A stretch of 64,000 bases of DNA from Heterodera schachtii (taxonomy: Eukaryota; Nematoda; Chromadorea; Rhabditida; Heteroderidae): contig SIJG01000002.1 in assembly GCA_023374025.1 (NCBI GenBank), forward strand, positions 4,470,383-4,534,382, written 5' to 3'. Below are positions 22,265-33,292 of the stretch, piece by piece. Position 1 is the stretch's first letter. Every line of letters starts with the position of its first letter. The notes below the pieces were generated by a model. It was not told where the DNA came from, searched no databases, and worked only from the letters and a program-made list of their open reading frames with translations. The position numbers and the translations under genes were made by a program.

Positions 22265-24083
22265 CTATTGTTGCTGATCACTCGGCCCGGGAGAAGCGGC
22301 GTCGAGAAGACTGAAAAAACGATGATTTTTAATTGCACTTTGAACTCCATTCAATTTTTATGAGTCCCCTCCCAAAACTAACCATCTTAAATTTTTTGTA
22401 CCATAATTCTGTCATTAAATTTTTGTATCATTTTAAAATCGTTACTAAAAGTCTATTCAATTGTTGACCTTTAAAAGTCTATTCAATTGTTGACCTTTCC
22501 CATTTTGTTTAAATTTTAAATATATAGCTTGATTGAACTCAAAAAGTCTGATTGGAAATGAACATCAACAAAAAAACAAAACAAAATGTAATTTCTAAAA
22601 AGTTATTCACCGGTCGTCGAATCCGCCATTTCTGATCAAAAAGTGAATTGGATTTGGCGGAGTAAGCAATTCATCCCTCGCATTTCTCCATTTCATCTGG
22701 TCCCATCCAATTGGACAACGGGTGAGCAAAAAATGGTTGATGCCATTTTGTTGCAGGACCAATTGCTCCCCAGTCACTTCGTTGATCAGTTCAAATGGCA
22801 CAACAGCAGAGCCAATTAAAGTTGACGAAAGCCTCAAGAAAATGCGGAAAGTCACTGGTGAAGAAGCATTGGGAAATGCCTAAAAAAGGGGACGGATAAA
22901 AATATATGGAAAAAGCCATTAAAAGTGGGGGGGGGGATAACCACCGCTTTGAGCTGTTCTATCGTTGACGTCCATTGGTCCACCAGTGAAGAATTAATAC
23001 GGCAAGCGATCCATTTTGGCACACCGTCCGGACGAGGCGTGAACAGCCATTTGGCCACTGCTTGGCCATCCGATGCCATGGCACTGTCAACGGCCGGAAA
23101 TTCGGGCACAATGTCGACAACGAAAGCGACATAGCGAAGTGATGGACAGTTGCTGAGCACTGATGGGTAAAATTGACGCAAACGGCGAAAAAAGTTGGTG
23201 TGTAAAAGCATCAGATGCATGGAATCGCGTAACATTGGCCAAATGTTGAGCAAAAAGTAGTCCCAAATGCGAACATTGGCCGTGGAAATGTCCAAATAGA
23301 TTCCAGAAATGCCCAAAAGACGGCGAAAACGGTGGAGAAATGCGATGACATTTTGATCGATGTAACTGAAAAGTGCAGAAAATATGATTGCAATAAACTA
23401 TTTACAATCTAATCAGTTTGTCACGTGATCTGAATGCGTCCGTTGAATCCGATCAGTTTGTTCGGCAACAGATTTTGCGGGATTGGCAATGGATTGCCAT
23501 CGGAATTGACAATTTGCATTTGCTTGGTGCCATTTTCTTTAATGTCCCATTGGATTATCAATTGTTTGTTCAACGTCCATTTGCGTGTCTTGAAATGTTC
23601 GTCCACTCGGAGGTCAAATCGACGGCTGATCAGTGCAATTTCAAGGCCAAGTTGGGAAGGCGAAAGAAAATGGAACACTTCGAGCCAACAATCGGCAGAG
23701 ATAAAGCTGAAAAATGAAGAATTTTATGAAATTTTCAAATTTTTTCAAATTTTTTTTTTACATTTTTTTGCGAGGGCGTCGAAGGCTTTTGACATGATAA
23801 AAAAGTGACCAAAGAATGCTGCCACCGGCGGCCAACAGAAAAGTCACGGCACACAAACTGAAAAATGAATTGGGCAAATCAATGAACGAACGAAAGGGAG
23901 GGAAAAGCAATGAAAGCGAGGGATCAAAAAAAAATGAATTTTTTGTTATTTTTTGAAGCTGATGAATCTAAAAACCTTCAAAATTTGCTTTTGAAGTCCC
24001 AATTCTGGTCAAAAATTGAGCATAAGAAATGCGAAAAGTCAGAAAAAAAAGAAACAATAAACGTACCGAAGTGCTGAAGGCAT
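22265..24083 (-). CDS. Type B F-box-like protein with N-terminal membrane segment (intact)
   Basis: Six exons are fully open, 376 residues: 24067-24083, 23762-23857, 23425-23706, 22945-23365, 22611-22879 and 22265-22310. MPSALR is followed by a hydrophobic segment (LCAVTFLLAAGGSILWSLFY) and a basic cluster (KSLRRPRKK). The F-box-like region follows (ADCWLEVFHFLSPSQLGLEI), then YIDQNVIAFL, DGQAVAKWLFTPRPDG, FELINEVTGEQLVLQQ, RCPIGWDQ and the tail LLDAASPGPSDQQQ. The positive charges after the helix suggest a type III (N-out, C-in) anchor, leaving the body cytosolic; this is inference. The last donor reads CG|GTGAAT, so without splicing the frame stops at once. Most of the gene lies in the left arm of the large inverted repeat and its mirror is at 43743; the tail of exon 5 and exon 6 lie just outside the arm. 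Confidence 0.85.
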
Positions 24084-24170
24084 TTATGCAGCAACAAAAT
24101 GAGCGGGGAAAATATCGGTTAAAAATGAATGAGAGAATGAACGGAATGAGGAGGGGAAGAAGAAACAAGG

Positions 24171-24181
24171 GCATTTTTATA
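24171..24181 (-). promoter_or_regulatory. TATA-like element for the 22265-24083 gene
   Basis: TATAAAAATGC on the minus strand lies about 90 bp upstream of the MPSALR start codon. It is about 95 bp from an opposite TATATAAAGG box, forming a divergent promoter pair. Confidence 0.45.
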
Positions 24182-24270
24182 CAAAAAATATATGCGTAAA
24201 TTTGAGTACCGTTAGTGAAATTTTTCCTCCATTCATTGACACACCGATTCAATGCTCTCGTTGGCTGGCC

Positions 24271-24280
24271 TATATAAAGG
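24271..24280 (+). promoter_or_regulatory. TATA box pointing toward the 24869 gene
   Basis: TATATAAAGG lies on the plus strand, followed by a short leader and a GTACGC donor-like site at about 24332. An acceptor TATTACAG lies just before the 24869 start region. This suggests a non-coding first exon separated from the coding exon by an intron holding the palindromic element at 24357-24744. Confidence 0.45.
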
Positions 24281-24356
24281 GAACGCTTCGAACAAAATGC
24301 TCTCATTCAGCAGCATCTACTAGTGCAATTGGTACGCACAAAAAAAAAAAAAAATT

Positions 24357-24744
24357 ATTTTAAAGTCGTATAAAAATTGTTTTCAGGCTTTTCGAGGGCG
24401 TTGGTTATGAATCCGGCCAGCCATTTCGAGCAATTTAGAGTCCCGGACGCAAAAAAAATTTTCATGGAGTTTTTAAGCAGTGAAATTATTTAATTAGTCC
24501 ATTTCAGTGGAATAGCTGTGATTTAACTTTTTTACATAGATAATCAGATCGACGGAAAAAAAATTTGCTCTAATTTTGACATACATATTGTTTATCATAT
24601 TTATTTATTTTTTGAGAATTTTTGACTTTCGACCAAATGTTCGAGTTTGAGTCCGGGACTCTAAATTGGTCGAAATGGCTGGTCGGATTCATAATCAGCT
24701 CCCTCGAAAACCCTGAAAACAATTTTTATACGACTTTAAAACAA
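24357..24744. repeat. ~390-bp palindromic element, left-arm copy
   Basis: TIRs of about 80 bp run from TTTTAAAGTCGTATAAAAAT through TCGAGGGC and ATGAATCCGGCCAGCCATTT to AGAGTCCCGGAC. The right end is the inverse. It is non-coding. The same element is mirrored at 43081-43468, and an end of it forms a duplication junction at 45048. Confidence 0.75.
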
Positions 24745-24868
24745 TTTTTTTGCGTCCGTCAGTATTTTCATCACTGTTTTTTCTATTTGCCCATTTCGTC
24801 AAAGCATCGTTCTGCTGCTGCTTCATCTATTACAGCAAACAGAAGAAGTCATCACACTTGGCGGCATC

Positions 24869-26183
24869 ATGGGGAAGAAGATCGTCTGCTTCAAGTTGAT
24901 GCAAATTGTGCTCACATTGGCCATCATTTGGCAACTCCGTTCACTGCACCAATTCTGTGGCACATTTGCCGACCCAAAAGTGCACAATAAAACTGCTGCT
25001 GAAGTCCAGCCAATTTGGGATGTTTTGGTCCGTGAAATTTGGCCTATTTTTACGACAACCATTCGCCATTTGTGCATTGGCGAAAAGGCTTTGGACAATT
25101 TGCGTCGTATGATCTCGCCGACAATTCTCACTGATCTCGATCAATTGGATTCAATCGATTCCGATTTTATGTGCCCTGCTGCTGGGCTTTGTGATGATGA
25201 TGGGCCAAATGCAACTGCTTGCCAAGCATTGGCCAAATGGTTGCACACTCCGTCAAAAAATGGCCAACCGAAGCGATTGTTTTGCGAAAACAGCATAGGA
25301 TCAAACTTCCAATGGATCACCAGTTTCAAAGAGGTGTGGTTGTTGTTATTGTTGTGCTCACACACACATATATTATATATATATATATATACATAACACT
25401 TACAAGGGGTATCTCGGGACCGATTTTTCGTACTAAGGTTCAAAATTTTCTCCGGCACCAAGTTTTTTTCCGGCACTTTTCAAAAATATTTGAGGAACAG
25501 GGGTGCCGAAAACCCAAAAACTCGGGCTGGCGCCAAAACGATTTCTAATTACCCCTACCTACATATTTTGATTGCTTTTCAATTTGATTTTTCTGTTTTT
25601 TTTTCATTTTCCATTTATTTAGAAATTTATTTGTGCCCGCAATTCTTCGGTCAGTTACAAAATTCGTTTTGGAGTTTTCGGGCAAACAGCATCAATTGAG
25701 GAGAAGCCATTTGAATTGGTGAACGAATGGACCAAAGAAAAGCTGACTTTGATGAAGGATGGAGCTTATTATTGGCTGTTGAAACGGTGCCCAATTTCGG
25801 AGATGGCGCCGGTGAAATGGGAAAATGACGGAGGAAATTTGGACAATAAAAAATCGAACTTTGTCCATTTTTGTTTTACTGGCGGCAATAATTGCATCGG
25901 GTGAGCAAGTGAGGGAGCATGTCATTTCCCTCCCCCCCCCCCCCCCCTCCTCTAAAAAATTTCAACCCTAGAAATTTTTCAAAAAAAAAATTAGAAATTT
26001 TTCATAAGAAAACCAAGAAAAATATTATTACCAAATAAGATTTTGTAATAAATTTTTTCGGAAGATGAACTTTTGTTTCGTACTTTGAATTATATTTAGT
26101 GAAAATAATTCAATTTGTTTTGAATTTTTAGGCCTATGTCTCCTCCTCAACCATCACCAACAAAAGAGGGGTCAAAGCAGTGA
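24869..26183 (+). CDS. Family body fused to a signal-peptide-like leader (intact, left copy)
   Basis: The three coding exons are 24869-25333, 25623-25900 and 26132-26183, 264 residues with correct phases. In place of MNRR and the F-box-like exon, the protein starts MGKKIVCFKLMQIVLTLAII, a basic n-region plus hydrophobic core, then LHQFCGTFADPKVHN. It then enters type A exon 3 at AEVQPIWDVLVREIWP, followed by KWLHTPSKNGQPKRL, exon 4 (FELVNEWTKEKLTLM, LLKRCPISE) and a tail PMSPPQPSPTKEGSKQ. If the leader works, the product enters the secretory pathway and has no F-box-like region. This is inference from the sequence. Promoter TATA is at 24271. The mirror copy at 41650-42956 is nearly identical. 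Confidence 0.75.
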
Positions 26184-27379
26184 AAAGAGTTCGTCTGATT
26201 ATGTGGTGTGAATGAATTTGGCACTTGACAAATTAGTCGATCATTTTGAATTATTGCATGAAAATTGTTGCTTTGATATATTTTCTTTCGTTTTTTTAAT
26301 TCGAAAAAATTTTGTTTTTCGAATTTGCCTAGGGATTGAACAGAAATGATGGATTTTGTGGACAAAAAAAAATGGAGCCCAGTTGAGGTAAACCGTGTTA
26401 AATTGCTATGTTTCGAAAAACTTTGTACAGTACATACTTTCCCAGCAATTTTGACAGGGCCAAGAACAGGAGCATACACGAAAAGGGGGGGGGGGGATAA
26501 ATCGAAATTTTTGCGAATTGTCCATCAATGAAAAGAATTTTTTTAATGAATTTTATTAAAATAGCCAAATTTTTCAAAAATTTCCCTCCTTTTCCCTTCG
26601 CTCTGACCCCCCCCCCCCTTTTTTTTCATTTATGGCCAAGAGTCCTGCTAAAACAGCAGAGGACTTCATTCAGTCCCTGTCTTGTCCTGGTCCATTTAGG
26701 AAACTCTGCTGGTCCGTGTTATTTCAAAAAGTGTTCTCGACTCCCGGGCTCATTGTCAGTGATCAGCAGAAGAAGAGTGATCATTTAAGGAAATGACCGA
26801 TCATTTTGTGTTATGATTAGAATTGGATTGATTGATTATAAGTTTTATTTGAGATGAGAGATTATTTGAGAAATGAGCCATTTATTTTTGTATTATGCTG
26901 AATTGGAAATAAGAATTTCTTGAAAGTCTCGTGCTTTGCGGACTCTGGTTAAGTCTAGGGAAATCTTCAATCTCGAGTATCCCTAATGGGCAATTGTCAT
27001 CACCTTACTCCAGTGGATAATAATTGTTGGAATTTTCCGTAGTGAACTGGAAAAATTACCGTTAAATGTTTATAATATTTAATTGAGTGCGACTAAAAAA
27101 TAATTAACTGCTTAAGGTCAGCAGAAAATTGTCGTGCCATGGCATTTATTGTGCTGCTATTTAATGAAATCCGGTTAAATCATTAGCCATTTTATCAACG
27201 ATTACTCACAATTAATGAATTAATTACATACACATAAAATACAATGGAAATGGACGAATTTGCGGAGCAAGCAAAGGTTAAATACAAACAGACAAACAAA
27301 CAATTAGACAATATTTAAATGGCAAAAGTGCCAACACCATTTCTGTCACATAATCGCACCAATTAATTGGTTAATTAAT
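26184..27379. other. Non-coding, with a displaced type A tail and family 3' flank
   Basis: 26460-26500 and 26600-26630 contain C/G tracts. 26725-26790 reads as a loose tail exon (KVFSTPG, SDQQKKS). 27000-27180 is a repeat found inverted at 30410-30560, and 27175-27379 is the conserved type B 3' flank. No independent gene is seen. Confidence 0.5.
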
Positions 27380-29086
27380 TCATTTCTGCTGCTGATCATC
27401 ACTCGGCGCGGGAGTGTCGTCGAGAAGCCTGAAAAACCAATTCCATTGCAAATTATAAGAAATTAAATTTTTATTAATTCAATGGAATTTTATGAGTCCA
27501 ATCAACTAACCATCCTTGAGTTTTTGTACCATAATTTTCTATCCATTTCAAAACAAAACCGTCCATTTTTGGATACGAATTTAAAGCACAAAGTCTAAGC
27601 AAAATTGTCGACGATTGGACTCATAAAATGATTAAGCATTTTTAAATTTGTTCACCCGTCGTCGTATCCGCCGTCTTCGATCCGAATGTCAATTGGGTTC
27701 TGTCGAGCACTCAATTCTTTCCATACATTTTGCCATTTTCTCTGATCCCATCCAATTGGACAACGGCTGAGCAGAAAACCATCTGTGCCATATTGTTGAA
27801 GTGCCAATTTCTCCCCAGTAACTTCGTTGATCAGATCAAATGGCACAACGAAGTCAATTAGAGAAGACGACAGAAAGTTAATGCGAAAAGTAATCGGAGA
27901 AGAAGCATTGGAAAATGCCTAAAAATGGGACAAAAAATCAGAAAATCCAATTAAATAGGGATAATCACCTCTATGAGCTGTTCCATCGTTGACGACCATT
28001 GTGCAACCGAAAAGTCATGGCTAGTCAACACCTTCGGCAAACCATCAGGACGGGGCGTAAACAGCCATTTGGTCATCGCTTGGCCATCCGAGGCATTTGC
28101 ACTGTCATCGGGCGGAAATTCAGGGAGAATGGCATCTTTGAAAATGACAGTGTGAAGTGATGGACAATCGTTGAGAAGTAACGGGGCCAATTGACGCAAA
28201 CGGCGAAAAGCGATGGTATTCAAATACATCACATCAATGGAGTCACGGAGCATTGGCAAAACGTTGAGCAAAACAAATTCCGAAACGCAAACATTTTCAG
28301 TGATGACCAAGTATATTGAAGAAAAGGCGAAAATACGGCGAAAACGACGGAGAAAAGCGACGGCATTTTGATCGATGTAACTGAAAAGCAGAAAATTTAG
28401 ACGAAAAATTCCAATTTAATCAATTTTTTACGTGATTGTAAGGCCTTCAAATCCGATGACTTTGTTGGGCAACGGATTTTGCGGGATTGGCAATGGATTT
28501 TCATCGGAATTGACAATTTGCATTTGCTTGGTGCCATTCTCTCCAATTTTGTGGCAAATTCGCATAAAGCCCAATTTCCATTTGCGTGTTTTGAAGTGTT
28601 CGTCGACGATGCGGTCAAAGCGGCGATTGATCAGTGCAATTTCGAGGCCAAGCTGAGAAGGCGCAAGAAAATCGAACACCAAAATCCAACAGTCGCTGCA
28701 GATAAAGCTAAAAAATTGAAGAAATTTTCAAAATTTTTTGTTGAATTTTTTACATTTCTTTGTGAGGGCGTAGTCGTTTTTTGACATAGCCAAAAATGAT
28801 CCAAAGAATGATGGCATATTCGACCAACAGAATAAGCGACAGGGCACACAAACTGAACGAAATGAATTGGGGAAATGAATGAATTAATGGAAGGGAAGGG
28901 AAAAGCAATGAAATGGTCAAAGGTTAAAGACGAAGACGAAAGAAGTAAAATGTGAAGTACCTAGCTAACTAATCTTTCAAAATTGATTTTGAAATTTTAA
29001 TCTCACAAATTCTGGCTACAATTATTTGAGCAAATGAAATGCGAAACGTATGAAAAAAAAACGTACATAATTTCTGCTGAAGACAT
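27380..29086 (-). CDS. Type B F-box-like protein with N-terminal membrane segment (intact)
   Basis: The six exons are 29067-29086, 28754-28852, 28432-28707, 27969-28380, 27656-27918 and 27380-27428, 372 residues with all phases consistent. MSSAEI is followed by a hydrophobic stretch (LCALSLILLVEYAIILWIIF) and a basic run (YVKKRLRPHKE), then the F-box-like CSDCWILVFDFLAPSQLGLE. Further on come VDEHFKTRKWKLG, LPNKVIGFEG, YIDQNAVAFL, DGQAMTKWLFTPRPDG, FDLINEVTGEKLALQQYG, RCPIGWDQ and the tail LLDDTPAPSDDQQQK. Its leader is diverged from the MPSALR form, yet hydrophobicity and the basic cluster are kept. The last intron holds an inverted pair TTTTATGAGTCCAAT/ATTGGACTCATAAAA. The mirror gene is at 38751-40452. 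Confidence 0.87.
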
Positions 29087-29415
29087 TCGCAGCAACAAAA
29101 TGACCGGAAATATAGGGAGAATGAATGAATGGAATGGAATGAAGAGGAGGAGAAGAAAAAAGCATTTTTATACGAAAATATATCGCAGAATTTTCCCTTT
29201 TTCACATTGGCCACTCTCGGCTCACATTAATCCGTTCAAATAAATCAAATAAGTTGAAATGTGAAGTAGTGAAAATAGACAATTGAAATTTTGAGTGGAG
29301 AAGCAAGCAGAAAGTAGAAAAGTCAGACCTCCAAAAGAGAATTTGGTTTTTTTATAAGGGTTGGGGAAAAAAAACATTTTTTTTTTTGAGGAAATGTTTG
29401 GAGGTCTGTAAACAA

Positions 29416-29590
29416 CTATTTATTGAAAAGACGAGGGTATTGTTTTTCGAGTGATTGAATTTGGTGAACAATTTTGTCGGTTGGTGGTAATGATTTTAAT
29501 GCTTCGTAACATACGAGGATTGTTTGGTCAAAAACCTCTGGAGATTTAGAAATGTTTTCATTGGAGCTTACATTGTGGGAAGAATCCGAG
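29416..29590 (-). pseudogene. Exon of unknown gene (DQTILVCYEALKSLPPTD)
   Basis: A minus-strand frame reads NVSSNENISKSPEVF, then DQTILVCYEALKSLPPTD and ends QSLEKQYPRLFNK with a stop. The last 40 residues are duplicated at 38238-38356, where they are fused to a type A exon 3. No family is recognised. It has a well-formed amphipathic reading and an abrupt 5' end, so it is probably a terminal exon captured with the inverted duplication. Confidence 0.4.
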
Positions 29591-30030
29591 CATAATTGGC
29601 TGTTGAATTCACTTATATACGTACATAAAAATACAATGGAAATGGACGCATTTGCGAGCAAGCAAAAGTCAAATACAAACAGACAAACAAACAATTAGGC
29701 AATATTTAAATGGCAAAAGTGCCAACACTATTTCTGTCACATAATCGCATCAATTAATTAATTCATTTCTTCTGTTGATCACTCGCCCCGGGAGAAGCGT
29801 CGTCGAGAAGACTGAAAAAACGATGATTCGGTTGCAATTAAAAGTCATTGGCGTTTTATGAGTTCAATGGCATTTTATGAGTCCAACCAACTATTTTACG
29901 CCCTTGTCTCTTGAAACGGTGTGTAAAACAATCAAATATTCAAAACTTTTTCTGCTTACTTTTTGGAATACAAATAAAATTTTATTTAACAATCACAACT
30001 TACGACAAAATTGTGCAAATAGCAACAAAA

Positions 30031-30380
30031 ATGAACAGACGGTAAGGAATTTTTTGAAAAATTAAAATTTTCGTTTACCCAATTTTTTCATGTTTCAGCT
30101 GGATTTGTGGCGACGTTTGGATGGACATTCTCCCATCTTTTGACCATGCCCAACTCGGCCTCAAAATGGCATTGATTTCCGACCGTTTCGATGTTTTGGT
30201 GGACAAACATTTTGATGGCACAACGGAATTGTCAATTTGGAGATAAATAACAATTCGCAAGGACAAAGGACCAACAGTGAAACTGTCTGAATGGATCGAT
30301 GACGATGACAATTTTGTGGATTTTCCATCGCCGGACCATCCGCTGCCCAACAAAATCCGCTTTAATAATCTTATTATTCG
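30031..30380 (+). pseudogene. Type A copy: exons 1-2 only, with an in-frame stop
   Basis: Exon 1 is 30031-30041 (MNRR) and exon 2 is 30099-30380 (WICGDVWMDILPSFDHAQLG, then a TAA at 30244-30246 in TELSIWR-stop). After the stop the frame is kept (TIRKDKGPTVKLSEW ... HPLPNKIRFNN). Homology ends after the exon 2 donor, where a repeat begins. It is truncated and nonsense-mutated. Confidence 0.8.
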
Positions 30381-30731
30381 GTAGTTTAAAGTATTTGTAT
30401 ATTAAATTTTCCCGGATTTCATTAAATAGCAGCACAACATAAAAATGCCATGGCACAACAAATTTCTGCTGACCGTAGGCGCTGTTAATTATTTTTTTAG
30501 TCGCACTCAATTAAATATTATAAACATTTAACGGTAATTTTTCCAGTTCACTACGTAAAATTTCCAATAATTAATATCCGCTGGATTAAGGGATAACCAT
30601 AGCTCATTAGGGATACTCGAGATTGAAAATTTCCCTAGACTTAACCAGAGTCCGAAAGGCACGAGACTTTCAAAAAATATTTTATTCCAATTCAGCATAA
30701 CTCAAAAATGATCGGTCATTTCCCAAACTGA

Positions 30732-32407
30732 TCACTCATTCTTCCGCTGATCACTGGGCCCGGGAGTCGAGAACACTTTTTCATCGCTTTGATCTGGCGG
30801 AGACAGCGGCCTAAATTAAATGCAATTTCAATTTATGAACATTTTCATTGAAAAGTAGAGCCCGGAATTTTGAAAAAACCCGGACCAGCAGTTTCCTAGA
30901 TGGACCATTTAAAAATTCCGGTTTACCCACCCGCCCCCCCCCCTTTCATGTATGCTCCTGTTCTGGCCCTGCCAAAATTGCTGGGAAAGTATGTACTGTA
31001 CAGAGGATACTGTCGTCATATCCGTTTTTTATACAAAAGTAAGGCCAATTCTTTGCTGCTGCTCACCCAATGCAATTTTCATGAAAACTGAAGTGAACTC
31101 CGTTCAAATGGTGCAAATTGTCGTCTTTTTGAACCGCCGCCGCAATAATTGGGCACCGTTTCATCAGCAGACAATCACTAATTCCATCACCACCACCATC
31201 TTCATCCTTCGTCAGTGTCAGCTGCTCATTGGTCCGTTCATTCACCAATTCAAATGGTTCAATTGGCATTGTTGTTATATAATAAAAAATTCGAATTTTG
31301 TAATTGATCGAAGTGGTGGCACGGAGAAAAGCCTAATAAACAAAATTGGTAACACAAAACAAATTGATCATCATAATTTTTGGGTCATATGCAACACGGT
31401 CCCGAGAAAAAGCGGAGAAAATTTTTTAGTCACGAAAATCCCTGTCGATAAAAGCAGCAAAAAATTGTGAAAGAAAATATTATCCATGTTTGTCGACCCA
31501 CCTGTTTGTGATTGTCGAACCAATTGTTTATTTCCATTTGAATTAAAAGCGAGCGAAATTCCTTCGGTTGGCCATCTTTTGTCGGAGTGTGCAACCATTT
31601 GGACAACGCTTGGCCAGCAGTTGCATTCGGTCCATCGTCAGGAATCCAATCGGGTAAAAGGCCACAAGACTCGATTGAATGCAATTGATCAAGATCAGTG
31701 AGAAATGTTGGCGAAATGCGACGACGCAAATTGTCCAAATGTGCGCCATCAGGAACGTACAATTGGCGAACGTTTGTCGCAAAAACGGGCCAAATTTCTC
31801 GGGCCAATACATCCCAAATTCGTTGGTTATCTTCGGTTTGGTCATCATCAATGGACAACTCCAAATCGATGCCCATTCTGTCCCAAATTTTCTTGTTGGA
31901 ACGGAGAAATTCAATGACGGAATGGTCAATGTACCTGAAGAAATATAAAAATGCTTTATTGCATACAAAAGTGTTTAAAATTACCGAATATTAATGTCCT
32001 CAAAGCGGATTCTGTTGCGCAGCTGACCGTCGGGGAATGGAAATTCCACAAAATTGCCATCGACCAGTCCGAGCGGAAATGGCACAACATTGTCATCAAA
32101 CATTAGAGTCGGAAATTCTTCCACAAAATTGTCATTTTCACCGATCCGTACAGACAATTTCGGTTTTGGTCCTTCGTTCTTGTCAATTCTGATACGTCTC
32201 CAAATTGTCAATTCGCTTTTTCCGTCAAAATGTTTGTCCACCAAAACATCGAAACGGTCGGAAAGCAATGCCATTTTGAGTCCAAGTTGAGCATGGTCAA
32301 ATGATGGGAGAATGTCTATCCAAACATCGTTGCAAATCCAACTGAAAAACATGGAAAAATTAGGAAAAAATGTAAAATTTATAAAAATTTCCTTACCGTC
32401 TGTTCAT
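30732..32407 (-). CDS. Type A F-box-like protein, complete and intact
   Basis: The five exons are 32397-32407, 31985-32341, 31502-31934, 31067-31332 and 30732-30810, 381 residues. MNRR is followed by WICNDVWIDILPSFDHAQLG and ALLSDRFDVLVDKHFDGKSE (F-box-like). Next come a variable strand-rich region to RNRIRFEDINI, then YIDHSVIEFLRSNKKIWDRM, IWDVLAREIWPVFATNVRQL, KWLHTPTKDGQPKEF, PIEPFELVNERTNEQLTLTK and LMKRCPIIAAA. The tail is PLSPPDQSDEKVFSTPGPSD and ends QRKNE. Every splice site is GT/AG, with phases 2,2,0,2. This is the best reference copy for type A here. It lies in the spacer of the large inverted repeat. No TATATAAAG box is seen close upstream, unlike other copies. The SCF-adaptor role is inferred. 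Confidence 0.88.
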
Positions 32408-33292
32408 TTTGGTGGCTCAATTAGCACACTTTTGTCGTTTACCAATTAATTGGTGTCACAAATTTCAAAATAAATAATCAAAATTTCCTTTCCTAACAAT
32501 AAGCAAATCGACCGAAAACAAAAAATGTAAAAAAAAAGAGACGTAAAAGGGCATTTTAACTCTAAAACTTTTTTTGCTTTAATTACATCTTTTATATCAA
32601 ATTTTTTCATCCCTTTTTAGAATTGGTGAAGAAATTTGTAGAGCAACAAATGACCGGAATTGGAAAAAAAAGATCTTTTAAGGCTTTTATTTACCGTTAA
32701 AAATTTAAAAAATAATATTTTTTATCTGTCGAATTTTTGAATCTTTTTTGTTTTTTTCCAAATTTGTCAGAGATTGCCTTTTTTTCATTTTTCCGTCCTC
32801 CATCTCCTTTAATTAGCCTCATTTTGAGCTTTTTTGGTTGGCCGATGAGGTGAAATTTTAGGTATTTTGAGTTGTTTTTTTTTGGAGGGAAAAACAATTT
32901 TAATTAATAATTTTTTGATCAAAATCGTTAAAATTGAATAAATTCAAATTTTCTTGAATTTGCGCGTTTTTATTTTTGTTTTTAATTTTAGTGTGAACCT
33001 TAAAACAGGGAAAGTACCTCGAATTCCTCATCCTTTTTTTGCGTCTCGAATAGCCCCCAGCTTTTCCCCTTTTATCATTAGCCATTTTATCAACGATTAA
33101 TTACTCACAACGAATTTCAAATATATACATGAAATACAATGGAAATGGACGCATTTGCGTGCAAGCAAAGGTCAAATACAAACAAACAAACAATTAGACA
33201 ATATTTAAATGGCAAAGTGCCACCAATATATCATTTCGGTCAGATAATTGCATCAATTAATTGATTAATTCATTCATTTCTTCTGCTGCTGA
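32408..33292. other. AT-rich intergenic DNA and conserved 3' flank
   Basis: 32460-33060 shows no supportable gene. 33075-33292 is the conserved type B 3' flank (TTAGCCATTTTATCAACGAT ...), belonging to the pseudogene that follows. Confidence 0.5.

Larger units (their letters stand above)
22785..29534 (+). repeat. Left arm of a large inverted duplication (~6.75 kb)
   Basis: The reverse complement lies at 38238-45047. Paired landmarks have almost constant coordinate sums: 67825 at 24869/42956, 67827 at 23425/44402, 67832 at 27652/40180, 67842 at 29214/38628, and 67772 at the inner edge after a ~70-bp insertion in the right arm. Divergence seen by eye is a handful of substitutions and homopolymer length changes per kilobase. 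It carries most of one type B gene plus one leader-fused and one complete type B gene. Confidence 0.9.
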
